Below are positions 9,901 through 18,134 of a DNA stretch of 64,000 nucleotides, one piece after another. A program made the translations under genes and the position numbers. How positions within the stretch are numbered: position 1 is the first letter of the stretch; each line of letters opens with the position of its first letter. The notes under the pieces were generated by a model. The model was not told the origin of the DNA, did no database searches, and was given only the letters and a program-made list of their open reading frames with translations. The stretch comes from Pseudoalteromonas rubra (lineage in GTDB: Bacteria; Pseudomonadota; Gammaproteobacteria; Enterobacterales; Alteromonadaceae), in NCBI RefSeq assembly GCF_000967655.1, contig NZ_JXYA01000011.1:1-64000 (forward strand), given 5' to 3'.

Positions 9901-10111
9901 TCAGTGGTATCAGGCGGCCGAGCCGGTGGTGACTGTGCTTAATCGTATGCTTGATGAGGGCAAACTCAACTGTAGCAAAGATACTTTGCTGGGCTCTTTG
10001 CTGCATATGCACAATAACCGCATGTTCAAGGCCTATGGCCGGGAGCAGGAGCTGGTGATCCACGATATGCTGCGCCGTAAGTACTTCTCGGCAGATAAAA
10101 AAGCCGACTAA
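6965..10111 (+). CDS. LanB-like lantibiotic dehydratase with SpaB C-terminal (elimination) domain
   Basis: This 1048-residue protein is predicted to dehydrate Ser/Thr of a precursor peptide, using glutamyl-tRNA as in class I lanthipeptide synthesis. The N-terminal glutamylation domain shows the typical RMCSRPTPFGLFSG block near residue 85 and an RTPRLGLE-like start. The C-terminal elimination domain begins near residue 765 (WLSLKIYSGN) and contains KWFFIRYGDPDWHLRLRFHG, typical of thiopeptide-type bacteriocin biosynthesis domains. Both domains are on one chain, so this is a full-length LanB rather than a split type. Start is the ATG at 6965, with GGGAG six bases upstream; the GTG at 6962 is less well placed. 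It is the last gene of the block and is followed by a strong terminator. Confidence 0.93.
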   Translation: MSKQLKNEDFFVIRTPRLGLEQLAQFGEDNADTNVVLAAWLATPGVEEAIYLASPSLLERIEQWRTKPDSKQGKKVAHALIKYMVRMCSRPTPFGLFSGIHQGRIEQHTELNVAELTQDSRKTRLDMFYLNALKEHFIKHASRSDTLTYKPNSSHYFIAEQCRYIETYLSEETMQYRLSAVESDEYFRFVLEAAREGKSFNALVAQFCAQYDEADQEEVEAYIQDLIDEGVLLADIPLPLTGESPDRALLKSITAIEEFETADKLATALAQIDSLDEQKTGDIKPYKQLLEHLQSLPVKVQENKLFQSDIYRHFNDCQLAAQDVLRLQKQLELLAGLSVSDQGNALSQFMTKFNARFEGQFVALDKILDDESGIGISTETGYEAPLVAGLNLARSGAGQQTMPEVSVLDGIVEDALSQPQNRGKDCVVLRAKTLKQKVTNKDAVAKFPYSFAAMVSLHQDDKGNAVHKFNGCYGPSAANLLGRFCHLDDGLKDNVVTHLAREQAHSSDVIFAEVVHMPEGRPGNVIARPHLRQYEIVFLADSALDDEYQIPLSDLYVWVEGQKVKLWSKRLNKQVVPRLSSAHNYSARSLSAYKFLCMLQHQDGRAPQFKLPASLERAAFVPRLMLDNLILSEKTWRIDRTELEAVSKKGQFDRAKLDALLDTYQLDPQVSFAMSDNVLQLDLRNPDMFAILLAETKGHRRVELKEVLSQHYPSRVVDAQGNRYSNEVIIPFINEHAAVHQHFSDDPLGNITAAPLKRRFSAGSEWLSLKIYSGNSLVEQLLTDELLPLIEQSGDLYDKWFFIRYGDPDWHLRLRFHGDPGLLCGQLLPKLNALLDPKVESGELHKVELMTYEREVERYGGPESMALVESLFMYDSELIAKTCALIDEHGEDVRWRMALAQTHKLLDLFEYDETTRFTLISQLRDGFGREFNETSVLRKQLGNRYRDYEAQLDKDFALLTKQTDEPADEVQQALFAILSQWYQAAEPVVTVLNRMLDEGKLNCSKDTLLGSLLHMHNNRMFKAYGREQELVIHDMLRRKYFSADKKAD

Positions 10112-10124
10112 GTAACAGAGCCGT

Positions 10125-10152
10125 AAAAAGCGCACTTTGCAGTGCGCTTTTT
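10125..10152 (+). terminator. Rho-independent terminator of the HlyD-PCAT-LanC-LanB block
   Basis: A perfect 12-bp stem, AAAAAGCGCACT (10125-10136) with AGTGCGCTTTTT (10141-10152), closes on a TTGC loop and includes the T run. It lies 13 bases after the LanB-like stop and may work in both directions. Confidence 0.93.
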
Positions 10153-10208
10153 GTGTTTATGGGGCCCATTGGCTACCCTTGAGTAAAAACAAAATGAAGG
10201 ATGGCATC

Positions 10209-10751
10209 ATGGCCCGAGTATTGACCCTATGGCTCAGTGCGTTGACTTTGCTGGCGCTAAGCGCAGAGGCGCGTTCAGATGACAACAAACCTGCGCAGCT
10301 TGCCAAAGAGCTGGCTGTGTTTCAGTCGTTTTTGGGCACCTGGCAGGCGGATTTTGATGTGCCGGCAGGCAAGCCGCCAATGCGTGATGTCAGTCGCTGG
10401 GAGCGTGCACTCAACGGCACTGCGGTGCGCACTTTGCATTCTATCAATGCTGGCATGTACGGCGGAGAGTCGCTGATATTTTGGGATAAAAGCAAAAATG
10501 CGCTGGTGTTTTACTACTTCACCACCGCCGGCTTTTATACCCAGGGCACCATAGAGGTGCTCAGCCCCAGTGAGTTTGTGGCCTTTGAAGACGTGACCGG
10601 TAATCAGGATGGCATTACTCAGGTGAAATCCATCAGTCGTTTTAAAGATGGCCGCTTTACGGTATCGACCCAGTACCTGAAGCAGGGCAAATGGACTGAA
10701 CCCGAGTCGCGTACCTATGTGCGCAGCAATGAAGCGGTACAGTTTAAATAA
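10209..10751 (+). CDS. Small secreted protein, DUF1579-like
   Basis: The 180-residue product starts with a typical signal peptide (MARVLTLWLSALTLLALSAEA). The mature part begins with a GTW motif (FQSFLGTWQADFDV) and beta-rich segments, as in small lipocalin-like DUF1579 proteins; this resemblance is tentative. The ATG at 10209 is preferred to earlier in-frame starts because GAAGG lies eight bases upstream and the signal peptide then starts cleanly. It follows the terminator of the peptide block, so it is probably a separate transcript. No function can be assigned beyond a periplasmic or exported location. Confidence 0.75.
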   Translation: MARVLTLWLSALTLLALSAEARSDDNKPAQLAKELAVFQSFLGTWQADFDVPAGKPPMRDVSRWERALNGTAVRTLHSINAGMYGGESLIFWDKSKNALVFYYFTTAGFYTQGTIEVLSPSEFVAFEDVTGNQDGITQVKSISRFKDGRFTVSTQYLKQGKWTEPESRTYVRSNEAVQFK

Positions 10752-10802
10752 CCGCTGCGGTCAATCATTGCGGTCAATATTAACCATAATAAAGAGTTAA
10801 AC

Positions 10803-11849
10803 GTGTTCACCTCGCTCAGTATTTCAGGGCTGACTGTGTTTCAGCTGATCTTTGCCTGGCAGATGTGCTTTGCCGCGATCCTGGTGTGGCAAAATCCTCA
10901 CAGTCGCTGTCTGGTGTTATTTTTTGTTTTTCAGACCTTACTCTGCCTTGCCAATGTGCTTGAAAGTGCAGGCTTTACGCTGGTAGGGTATGTCATCACA
11001 CCGGCTTTTACCCTGGCCATGGGGCCAGTCTGGTATCTCAGTGTCCGCAACCTGGTCGGGGCATCAACAGGTGGCTTGCAGTCTGCCCGTCATCTGCTGT
11101 TACCTCTGGTGTCGCTGGGTTTGACCCAGTATGTGCAGCTGCTGATTGCGCTGGGCAGCATCATGCTGTTGGGCTATCTGGTGGCGTCTTTAAAACTGCT
11201 GCGTGACTATCGCGATACAGTGTATCAGGTACATGCCGATGCGGCGACGATGGATCTCAGCTGGCTGACCAGATTGCTCGGCGTGTATGCCGTGCTGAGT
11301 GTGACGGATTTTGTGCGCATGAATGTGCAGCCCATTACGCCGATGCCCTGGAAAGCCTACTGGTATCTAGCCCATGAAGTGGGCTTCTTTGGTATTCTCT
11401 CGGTGTTGCTGATTGGCGTGATAAAGCAACCGCAGGTATTTAATCGCCTGGCCCAGTATCAAACCCTCAGTCAGCGTGATGATGCTGTACAGGACACCCA
11501 GCTGGCGCAGTCGATATTTGCAGCGGTAGACGCACAGGTTCGGCAGCAGGGGCTGTTTTGTCAGCCCCGACTGAGTATTCAGCATATTGCAGATCAGCTG
11601 TCACTGGGAGTGAAACAGGTTTCGTGGGCCATTAATTCGGTGTCTGGAAATAACTTCTCTAACTATATCAATGAAGTAAGGCTTGAGCAGATTGAAAAAC
11701 AATTGGCTGATCCAGCCTACGGCGAGGTATCGGTGCTCGATATTGCGATGAACAATGGCTTTAATGCCAAGTCGACCTTCAATCAGGCCTTTAAAACCCG
11801 CACGGGAATGACACCGACGCGTTTTCGACATGGTACGCTGAAAAACTAA
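10803..11849 (+). CDS. AraC-family transcriptional regulator with membrane-spanning N-terminus
   Basis: The 348-residue protein has about six to seven hydrophobic segments in residues 1-210, then a C-terminal AraC-type DNA-binding domain at about 255-345. The first helix-turn-helix reads SIQHIADQLSLGVKQVSWAI and the second ends in FNAKSTFNQAFKTRTGMTP, the standard AraC signature. Such proteins are thought to sense a membrane or external signal and control nearby genes. It uses a GTG start with an AAAGAG element upstream. It lies just before the S41-like lipoprotein gene in the same direction. A second protein of the same architecture is encoded on the minus strand at 15599-16666. Confidence 0.88.
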   Translation: MFTSLSISGLTVFQLIFAWQMCFAAILVWQNPHSRCLVLFFVFQTLLCLANVLESAGFTLVGYVITPAFTLAMGPVWYLSVRNLVGASTGGLQSARHLLLPLVSLGLTQYVQLLIALGSIMLLGYLVASLKLLRDYRDTVYQVHADAATMDLSWLTRLLGVYAVLSVTDFVRMNVQPITPMPWKAYWYLAHEVGFFGILSVLLIGVIKQPQVFNRLAQYQTLSQRDDAVQDTQLAQSIFAAVDAQVRQQGLFCQPRLSIQHIADQLSLGVKQVSWAINSVSGNNFSNYINEVRLEQIEKQLADPAYGEVSVLDIAMNNGFNAKSTFNQAFKTRTGMTPTRFRHGTLKN

Positions 11850-11859
11850 CCAAATACCC

Positions 11860-11899
11860 CTTTTATTCGTTCAGGATCCGGAATCTGGACGAATAAAAG
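11860..11899. terminator. Hairpin between the AraC-type gene and the S41-like gene
   Basis: CTTTTATTCGT (11860-11870) pairs perfectly with ACGAATAAAAG (11889-11899) across 18 bases, with partial pairing also inside the loop. It lies 10 bases after the regulator stop. There is no clean T run after it on the plus strand, so it could be a weak terminator or a regulator-binding palindrome upstream of the next gene. Confidence 0.45.
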
Positions 11900-11943
11900 T
11901 AGTTTATTCAATACATTGGTTCTTAACTTAAGAGGAGAACCAA

Positions 11944-13710
11944 ATGTATAAAGCCGTTTTTGGACTACTCGGACTCATTATTTTGAGCTGTCAGCAGTCA
12001 CATGCAACCCCATCCCGTGGCACACCCGGGTATCATAACGATGCATATCAAATCCCTGTATTGCCAGGTCAGGTGCGTGACCCACTGGGCTATTACCACA
12101 GCAAAGAGCAGCTGTTTACCCTGGTTGAACGTGAAGACTGGCCTGCGGTGGTTAAACTGGCAAGCAAGCTGACCACAGACTATCAAAACGATGGTGTTAC
12201 CTGGTATCTGCTGAGCCTGGGGTATCGTCAGCAACAACAGTGGCAGGCAGCCATTGCGCCTCTTAAACGGGCGTTGCGGTTGGGCGTGCGGTTAAAGCGT
12301 TTGCCGAAATGGCATGACAACCCAAACGATATGATGGTGACCTTAGCTGAGTTGTATGGTGCGCTCAAAGATAAGCGCAATGCCATGGTGTGGCTTGAGC
12401 GGGCACTTGATGCGCGCTGGGATGACAAACCGGCACTGACGGGCCGCAGCCTGTTTAGCCGCAAGCCTAATCCACACTTTGCAGCGTTTGCTCAGGATGC
12501 CGATTATCGTCGGCTAGTGGGCGCAGAGCCAGTTGCTGAGTTCGACAGAGAGGCACGCTGGCGTCATGATCTGCATTATCTGGCTGAAGAGATCAGGCGT
12601 TTACATGTGTCGGCCTTTCACCGCATGAGCGAGCAGGACTTTGAGCACAAGGTCGTACAGATTGATAAGCGCATTCCCGCTTTGAGTGACCAGCAGGTCG
12701 TGTTTGAACTGATGCAGTTGCTCGGCATGCTGGAAAATGGTCACAACTTCATTATTCCGGCCTGGGGTAAGGCGGGCAACACTCAGCAGTTACCCGTGCA
12801 GTTTTATCTGTTTGAAGAAGGGCTGTTTATTGTGGCGGCCGACTCCGACTATCAACACCTCATTGGCAAACAGGTTTTGACGATAGGCAATACCCCGGCA
12901 TTACAGGCACTGGAGAAAACCGGGGAGGTAAACCCGCGCGATAATAATATGCAGCAAGCGTGGCTGGGGCCTTACTATTTGAGCCTGACTCAGGTATTGC
13001 AGGGACTTGGGGTGGTTGAAGACGCAAGCAAAGTCACGCTGACGGTCCGTGGAGATGATTTGCAAACACAGCAGCTGACGCTGACGCCGCGCGCTATGCA
13101 GTTTAATGGCTTTCCAAAGTTGCCACGCCAGCACCCACAGTCAGCGCCTTACTGGTCCAAATTGCTGCCTGAACACAAGGCACTCTATGTGAACTTTAAT
13201 GCCGTACGTGAGCGCAAGGATATGTCGCTGGATGCTTTTAACCAGCAGCTGCGCGATACCCTGCTGGCCGGGCAGGCGGAGCACTTTATTTTAGACCTGC
13301 GTGACAACAGCGGCGGAAATGGCTTCCTGCTGCCCAGTACCATTGCCACCGCAGTGTTGTTTGAGGCTTTGGTACCTAAGGGCAAGCTGATCATCCTGGT
13401 TGGACGCAATACCTTCTCGGCTGGTCACGACCTGCTGATGAGGATCAGTAAGCTGACCAGCCCTGTTCTGGTCGGCGAGCCTTCGGGGACCCGACCAAAC
13501 GCCATCGGTGAGGCGGGCTGGTTCACCTTGCCCTTCAGTGGCCAGATTGGGGTGATCTCATCCCAGTTTCATCAGCAGGGCGCTGCGGAAGACAGCCGGG
13601 TGTGGCTGGCACCAGACTTGCCGGTTGCCCTGACGGCCAAGGATTACTTTGCCAATAAAGATGCCGTGCTGGATGCGGCGCTGACCTTAGTGTCCAGCGG
13701 TTCGCGCTGA
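11944..13710 (+). CDS. S41-peptidase-like lipoprotein with TPR-like N-terminal region
   Basis: The 588-residue protein begins with a signal peptide and possible lipobox (LIILSC, Cys about residue 16). A helical TPR-like region (about residues 55-175: WYLLSLGYRQQQQWQAAIAP) precedes a C-terminal domain resembling tail-specific (S41) proteases. That domain has FILDLRDNSGGNG and a candidate nucleophile Ser in GRNTFSAGHDL, as in the family. It is probably a periplasmic or lipid-anchored protease, but substrate and activity are unknown. GAGGAG lies upstream of the ATG. Its last 67 bases overlap the 3' end of the convergent serine hydrolase gene. Confidence 0.82.
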   Translation: MYKAVFGLLGLIILSCQQSHATPSRGTPGYHNDAYQIPVLPGQVRDPLGYYHSKEQLFTLVEREDWPAVVKLASKLTTDYQNDGVTWYLLSLGYRQQQQWQAAIAPLKRALRLGVRLKRLPKWHDNPNDMMVTLAELYGALKDKRNAMVWLERALDARWDDKPALTGRSLFSRKPNPHFAAFAQDADYRRLVGAEPVAEFDREARWRHDLHYLAEEIRRLHVSAFHRMSEQDFEHKVVQIDKRIPALSDQQVVFELMQLLGMLENGHNFIIPAWGKAGNTQQLPVQFYLFEEGLFIVAADSDYQHLIGKQVLTIGNTPALQALEKTGEVNPRDNNMQQAWLGPYYLSLTQVLQGLGVVEDASKVTLTVRGDDLQTQQLTLTPRAMQFNGFPKLPRQHPQSAPYWSKLLPEHKALYVNFNAVRERKDMSLDAFNQQLRDTLLAGQAEHFILDLRDNSGGNGFLLPSTIATAVLFEALVPKGKLIILVGRNTFSAGHDLLMRISKLTSPVLVGEPSGTRPNAIGEAGWFTLPFSGQIGVISSQFHQQGAAEDSRVWLAPDLPVALTAKDYFANKDAVLDAALTLVSSGSR

Positions 13711-14948
13711 GCCTGCTCTGTCAGCTGCACATAAGCATGCGCCAGCTTGAGTGCAGCTTCGCCGAAGATCCAAAACGGTTTGGTTTTACTGTTGATATTC
13801 ACCGCCACGCTAAGCTGGTGGTGAGGCACCACAATTAACATACTTTGCGATCCTCGCGATACGCCGCCATGGTGGTAGTAAGTAAACGCGGGCTGACCGT
13901 TATGCTGGTACTCATGACGACGCCATCCCAGTGCATAGTTTTGCGGGTTGACCTCGCCATGATTCAGGCGCTGTGGTGTCCAGATCTGTTTGCGCACCGC
14001 CGGGTGCAAATAATGGGGGTCGAGATAACCACTGCCGAGCCGCACAAGATCACTGGGTGTGCTGATCAGGCCGCCACCGGCCAGGCGGTGGCTGAGGTTT
14101 ACCGGGCGCCAGGGAATGTACCGGGCATCTTGTCCGCGACGACTAAAATAAAAGGTTGCCAGCTTATTGCCCTGTGACTCCGTGCCACTGTGGCGCATCC
14201 CCAGCGGCGTCAGCACATGCTGCTTGAGCAAGTCGAGATAGGGGCGCTGAGCATGCTGCGCCAGAACCGCACTCAGCAGCACAGTGCCATAGCTGGAGTA
14301 ATAAAATGCATCGCCCGGCTTGGCACGCAGCGGTCCTTCATCAAACTGCGCAACGGCATCCTGCACCCGATCAAACTGGGTATTTAGGCTGAGCGAGCGA
14401 TACAGCCCGATGCGATCCTGGTTGCCTTTGTAATGGGGCAGACCGGCGCTGTGCGATGCCAGCTGGCGCGGGGTAATATCCCGCCACGCCGGGTTGGGCA
14501 GCGGTGTCAGGCTGTCTTGTAGCGGCGTATCCAGGTTAAAGTTTTGTTCCTGCATGAGTTTTGCCATGAGTGTGGCGGTCACGGCTTTGGAAGTACTGCC
14601 AATGCGAAACTGATGCTTGGGTGTGAGCGCCGTTTTGGTTTTGATGTCGGCATACCCGAGCGTACCCTGCCAGACAAGCTCACCACGATGGGCAATGGCG
14701 GCAGAAATACCGGGCGCGTTACTTGTCGCTCTGGTGGTTTTAAGAATATCAGCGGCCCGGGTATTGAATGCACCGAGCGCCGGTCCGTGATGTGACTGGT
14801 GTGGCAAAGGCCCCTGGGGGAGCGGCGCAGCGCTGGCCAGCACCGGCACTTTTTCCAGGTTGAAGGCATAAAACTGATAGACGGGCCAGCCAAAATAGGC
14901 CAGCGCGGTTAAGAGCAGTAATGTCAGCAGACTGAGCAGGCGTTTCAT
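13644..14948 (-). CDS. Serine hydrolase of the beta-lactamase / class C (S12) family
   Basis: The 434-residue protein starts with a membrane anchor or signal (LLSLLTLLLLTALAYFG). The S12 fold is indicated by the SxxK nucleophile motif in RIGSTSKAVTA (Ser about residue 118), a Tyr motif in YYSSYGTVLLS, and HHGGVSRGSQS in place of the KTG box. Members include esterases, D-aminopeptidases and carboxypeptidases, and true beta-lactamase activity is not implied. The ribosome-binding site AAGGATC precedes the ATG. The gene converges on the S41-like gene with a 67-base overlap. It is transcribed away from thpR, so the 14949-15110 gap must hold divergent promoters. Confidence 0.87.
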   Translation of the reverse strand: MKRLLSLLTLLLLTALAYFGWPVYQFYAFNLEKVPVLASAAPLPQGPLPHQSHHGPALGAFNTRAADILKTTRATSNAPGISAAIAHRGELVWQGTLGYADIKTKTALTPKHQFRIGSTSKAVTATLMAKLMQEQNFNLDTPLQDSLTPLPNPAWRDITPRQLASHSAGLPHYKGNQDRIGLYRSLSLNTQFDRVQDAVAQFDEGPLRAKPGDAFYYSSYGTVLLSAVLAQHAQRPYLDLLKQHVLTPLGMRHSGTESQGNKLATFYFSRRGQDARYIPWRPVNLSHRLAGGGLISTPSDLVRLGSGYLDPHYLHPAVRKQIWTPQRLNHGEVNPQNYALGWRRHEYQHNGQPAFTYYHHGGVSRGSQSMLIVVPHHQLSVAVNINSKTKPFWIFGEAALKLAHAYVQLTEQAQREPLDTKVSAASSTASLLAK

Positions 14949-15110
14949 TGTTGATCCTTAATTCGCGATAAACAGATTTAACTATCTGAGAATTAAGCTT
15001 TTAAATCTTGTCTAAAGTGAAAAATGCTGGCCGATTGTGAAAAGGTGGCCAATTTAAGCAAAAACTCATGGTGCGCGATATACTCAGCGTATCAGTAGCA
15101 GGAGTGAGTT

Positions 15111-15632
15111 ATGGGCAGGCGCTTATTTTTTGGCATAGGGTTGGATGCACACAGCCAGGCGCATATTAATGCCTGGCTGTGCACTGAAGTGCGTGCCCGC
15201 AAAGCACCGACTAAAATGGAGAACTGGCATCTGACGCTGGCTTTTCTTGGTCAGGTGACTGAGTCGCAGGAGGCGGACATGGTGGCGTTTGCCCGTCAGC
15301 TTAAGGTATCCGGCTTTACGCTGAACTTTGCACACACCGGTTACTGGTCGGGTAACGGGATTTTCTTTTTACGCCCGGAGCCTGAACCTGCGCAGTTAAG
15401 TGCGCTGGCTGAGCCGTTACGTGATATGGGGGCCAAACTGGGGTTGCATTGTAACCGCTTGCCTTTTGCACCGCATATTACCTTACTGAGAGGACACAAG
15501 GGCGAGCCGGAGGTGCGCTCATCGATTACCCCCTTCACGCTGACTGTCACCCGGTTTCACCTTTATCATTCTTATCGATGCGACACGCGTGGGCTCGTTT
15601 ATGAGCCCGTGCAATCTTTTGAACTGCTCTGA
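15111..15632 (+). CDS. thpR: RNA 2',3'-cyclic phosphodiesterase (2'-5' RNA ligase family)
   Basis: The 173-residue protein has both HxTx motifs that form the 2H phosphoesterase active site: HLTLAFLG at about residue 40 and HITLLRG at about residue 121. Proteins of this family open 2',3'-cyclic phosphates on RNA and can reversibly ligate tRNA halves in vitro. An AGGAG sequence precedes the ATG. It is a lone gene between divergent and convergent neighbours. Its last 34 bases overlap the end of the minus-strand AraC-type gene. Confidence 0.93.
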   Translation: MGRRLFFGIGLDAHSQAHINAWLCTEVRARKAPTKMENWHLTLAFLGQVTESQEADMVAFARQLKVSGFTLNFAHTGYWSGNGIFFLRPEPEPAQLSALAEPLRDMGAKLGLHCNRLPFAPHITLLRGHKGEPEVRSSITPFTLTVTRFHLYHSYRCDTRGLVYEPVQSFELL

Positions 15633-16666
15633 ACAGCGCTCAGGTGTTGTCTGCGGTAGTCCCCTGGTGTCAGGGCATAAGCTTGTTTAAAGGCGCGGTT
15701 GAATGGGCCGATGGAATTAAATCCGGCATCGTAAGCTATGCTCAGAATGGCCGTGCGGGCATGGGCCAGGTCGCGTAATTGCTCGGCAGCATAGGCCAGT
15801 CGATACTGGTTGATAAAATGAGAGAAGTTTTTGCAGCCAAGCTGCTGGTTGATCAGGGTGCGCAGCTGGTGAGTGGGTATATCAAGGCGCTCGGCCAGCA
15901 GACCAATGGTGAGCTCGGGCTCACGATAAATGCCCTGTGCCAGCAGGGTTTGCAAAGCCTCATAAGAGGTTAGCCAGTGGGCAGGCACTGGCAGTGTTTG
16001 TTGGGCGGCCTGACTGGGGTTGCCGTTGTCTTTTACGGCTGGTCGGGACAATCCGCTGAGCAGTAACAACAGGCAAAAAATAAACACCGCATTGGCCAGC
16101 AGATAAATGGGATCCCGTCGAATAAGGCTGTCACTGAGCTCAAACCCAACCAGCACCAGGCAGTGCAGCAGGGCAAAGGCGGCCAGGATCAGCCGCATGC
16201 GACGACGGCTATGCACCAGGTCGTCATTAAAATTCGCCAAACAATAATACAAGGCGGCACACATGGCGAATGCTGAAAGCAGGTGCATCAGTGTATGCCA
16301 GTGGGTATTGCCTCCATAAACCAAAAACACACTGCTACTGGCCAGTACAGCACACCCCAGCAGCCAGCGTCCCCAACTCAGCGTCAGCCAGTGCGGTACA
16401 CGCAGGGTGATCAGATACCAGGCACAGGCACATAAGATCAGAGGCAGCAGCTCAGTACCTGCAAGAAACAGGTTGCGTAATGGGTTAAAGCGCCACTCAG
16501 GCAAAGGCTGGGTAAGCAGCAGAAAACACGCCAGGCTGGTGGCCAGGGCTACGCTCAGCAGGCGCTCAAAGCCAGTCAGACGAGGCCAGTTAAACAGCAC
16601 CAGCGCAATGAGTAAGCCGAGGGCACTAAAGCGAAAGAACAGATCCGCGAGCGTGACTAGCGCCAT
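15599..16666 (-). CDS. AraC-family regulator with membrane-spanning N-terminus (second copy)
   Basis: The 355-residue protein has several hydrophobic helices in the first about 210 residues (ALGLLIALVLFNW; FLLLLLLSGLS), then a linker and an AraC-type DNA-binding domain. The latter shows LTIGLLAERLDIPTHQLRTL and NSIGPFNRAFKQAYALTPGDY. It shares its architecture with the 10803-11849 regulator but the sequence is clearly different. It overlaps the lysozyme-like gene upstream by 10 bases and so may be the last gene of a three-gene unit. Its 3' end overlaps thpR. Confidence 0.88.
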   Translation of the reverse strand: MALVTLADLFFRFSALGLLIALVLFNWPRLTGFERLLSVALATSLACFLLLTQPLPEWRFNPLRNLFLAGTELLPLILCACAWYLITLRVPHWLTLSWGRWLLGCAVLASSSVFLVYGGNTHWHTLMHLLSAFAMCAALYYCLANFNDDLVHSRRRMRLILAAFALLHCLVLVGFELSDSLIRRDPIYLLANAVFIFCLLLLLSGLSRPAVKDNGNPSQAAQQTLPVPAHWLTSYEALQTLLAQGIYREPELTIGLLAERLDIPTHQLRTLINQQLGCKNFSHFINQYRLAYAAEQLRDLAHARTAILSIAYDAGFNSIGPFNRAFKQAYALTPGDYRRQHLSAVQSSSKDCTGS

Positions 16667-17310
16667 AATTTACGCCACAGTCGCCTGAGCAATCGAGCTA
16701 CCAGGCTGTCATTTTTTGACGCTTGCATAAATAGCTGCCGGGTGGCCTGATTGCGGGCTTTGCTGACATGTTTGCGGGCACATTCGTTTGCCGCCTGTTG
16801 CCAGTCTTCGCGTTTCAGGGCAGTTAAGAGCTTAGGCCAGCGACTACTCAAATTGGTGGTGCCCAGGTTGTAGGCCAGGTCTAACAGCGCAAGCCGGGCG
16901 TTCTCCGGCAGCTGGTGGTATGCCCGGGTGTAACCATTGGCGGGGCAGATCAGACGGGCCAGCTCTTGCTCAAAGGCCCGTATCTGCTCCTCAAGCAGGC
17001 GCATACTTTCGCTGTGGGGTAAGTGTAAGGTGCAGTGCTGTTCATACCAGCGAGCCGTTTTCCCGGCTGGCAGTCGTTTTAATGTCGTGTACTCTTGCTG
17101 TTTTTGTGCCCGACTGGCGGGCTTGTTGGTGCGCTTGTCGCGCAGGCTCAGGCGGGTAAAGGCATCCTGACTGGCGACATGAAAGCCCACGCCTATGGTG
17201 GGATTGCCCCGGGTATCCAGATATAAGTGATCGATTACGCCCTCAAAATGGCAAATATGCCGGACGGCGGGCGATGATGTGCGATGTTTTGATAAAAGGC
17301 GTTTCAGCAA
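16657..17310 (-). CDS. GH24-type (T4-like) lysozyme-family protein
   Basis: The 217-residue protein carries the T4-lysozyme catalytic pattern with exact family spacing: Glu23 (HFEG), Asp32 (YLDTRG) nine residues on, and Thr38 (PTIGVG) six further. This predicts peptidoglycan muramidase activity. No signal peptide is evident, which is typical of phage-type enzymes, but no other phage gene is near. The only upstream start is TTG at 17310, five bases after the stop of the upstream gene, so the exact start is uncertain; a GAGGAG lies just upstream. It probably shares a transcript with the membrane protein before it and the AraC-type gene after it. Confidence 0.82.
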   Translation of the reverse strand: MLKRLLSKHRTSSPAVRHICHFEGVIDHLYLDTRGNPTIGVGFHVASQDAFTRLSLRDKRTNKPASRAQKQQEYTTLKRLPAGKTARWYEQHCTLHLPHSESMRLLEEQIRAFEQELARLICPANGYTRAYHQLPENARLALLDLAYNLGTTNLSSRWPKLLTALKREDWQQAANECARKHVSKARNQATRQLFMQASKNDSLVARLLRRLWRKLWR

Positions 17311-17315
17311 ACCCG

Positions 17316-18110
17316 CTAATGCTCCTCTGTGGTCGTGTTATCTTGTTGCGCCAGGGTCAGTTTGCCCTGAGTGCAATCTTCGACGGGTGACACGTGCGAC
17401 TCGACGGAAGAAATATAACATTGTTTGAGCAGCGAGCAATAACAGGTAAAGACCTCTACCTGCTCCGATATATCGTCAATTTTGTCCCATAAGCGATTGT
17501 TAAAATTGCTTTTTTGCATGGTGAAAAGCGGCAGCGTGGCGCCGTCGGCAAGCAATGAGTGTTCGGCCCGGCTGGTAATATACCAGCCAAACTTGGCCAG
17601 CACGTTGACCTCGTTGTCGTCCTGCTGCGCAGTATCAAGGGCTTCGCGATACGCGCTGATGTTACAGCAGGCATCGAACAGCGCTGTGAGCGAGTCATAG
17701 GCCTGGCCGCGGTAGTGGTATTGCACCCATTCAATCAGGGCGGGGCCGGTGCCCGAGTTCAGGATGCCAATGGTTATCCTGGGCCTTTCTGCCTCAAGGT
17801 CAAAGTTACTGTAGCTAAATTGCAGCCAGGGCCAGGTTTCGGCTTCCAGCTGTCGCTCTGCTGCGGCCACTTGCTCCTGTGCGGCCTTGGCCTGCATATA
17901 GGTGGCATAAAAAGACGCGGCCGAGATCAGCATGGCGCACAGTGCCAGCACAGTATTCATTTTGGAGCGTGACAGGCGCAATTGCTTACCCCGGAAAAAC
18001 CGCTTGGGTTTGGCCTGTTGTGTCTCGTCAGGCTGATGAGGGTCGTCCTGTACCGGGGTTATGTGGTGCGTGTTATCCACCTCGCTTGAGGTGGTTTGCT
18101 GTTGCGTCAT
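17316..18110 (-). CDS. Membrane-anchored protein of unknown function
   Basis: The 264-residue protein has a polar N-terminal tail with many Gln, Asp and basic residues. One membrane helix (MNTVLALCAMLISAASFYA, about residues 51-70) is followed by a short coiled-coil-like stretch (AAQEQVAAAERQLEAE), and then a beta-rich domain with an LNSGTGPALI segment. The helix position suggests the C-terminal domain is periplasmic. I do not recognise the family. It is directly upstream of the lysozyme-like gene, so a role near the cell wall is possible but unproven. The run of Cys in the C-terminal half (CCNIS, CYCSLLKQC) is notable. Confidence 0.7.
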   Translation of the reverse strand: MTQQQTTSSEVDNTHHITPVQDDPHQPDETQQAKPKRFFRGKQLRLSRSKMNTVLALCAMLISAASFYATYMQAKAAQEQVAAAERQLEAETWPWLQFSYSNFDLEAERPRITIGILNSGTGPALIEWVQYHYRGQAYDSLTALFDACCNISAYREALDTAQQDDNEVNVLAKFGWYITSRAEHSLLADGATLPLFTMQKSNFNNRLWDKIDDISEQVEVFTCYCSLLKQCYISSVESHVSPVEDCTQGKLTLAQQDNTTTEEH

Positions 18111-18134
18111 GGGGCGAGTCCTGTCGAAGTACGT

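Noticed and set aside
9677..10135. Minus-strand 152-residue frame at the end of the LanB-like gene
   Set aside because: It is antisense to the conserved LanB C-terminal domain and crosses the terminator.
13845..14177. Plus-strand 110-residue frame
   Set aside because: It is a shadow of the minus-strand serine hydrolase gene and has no ribosome-binding site or family match.
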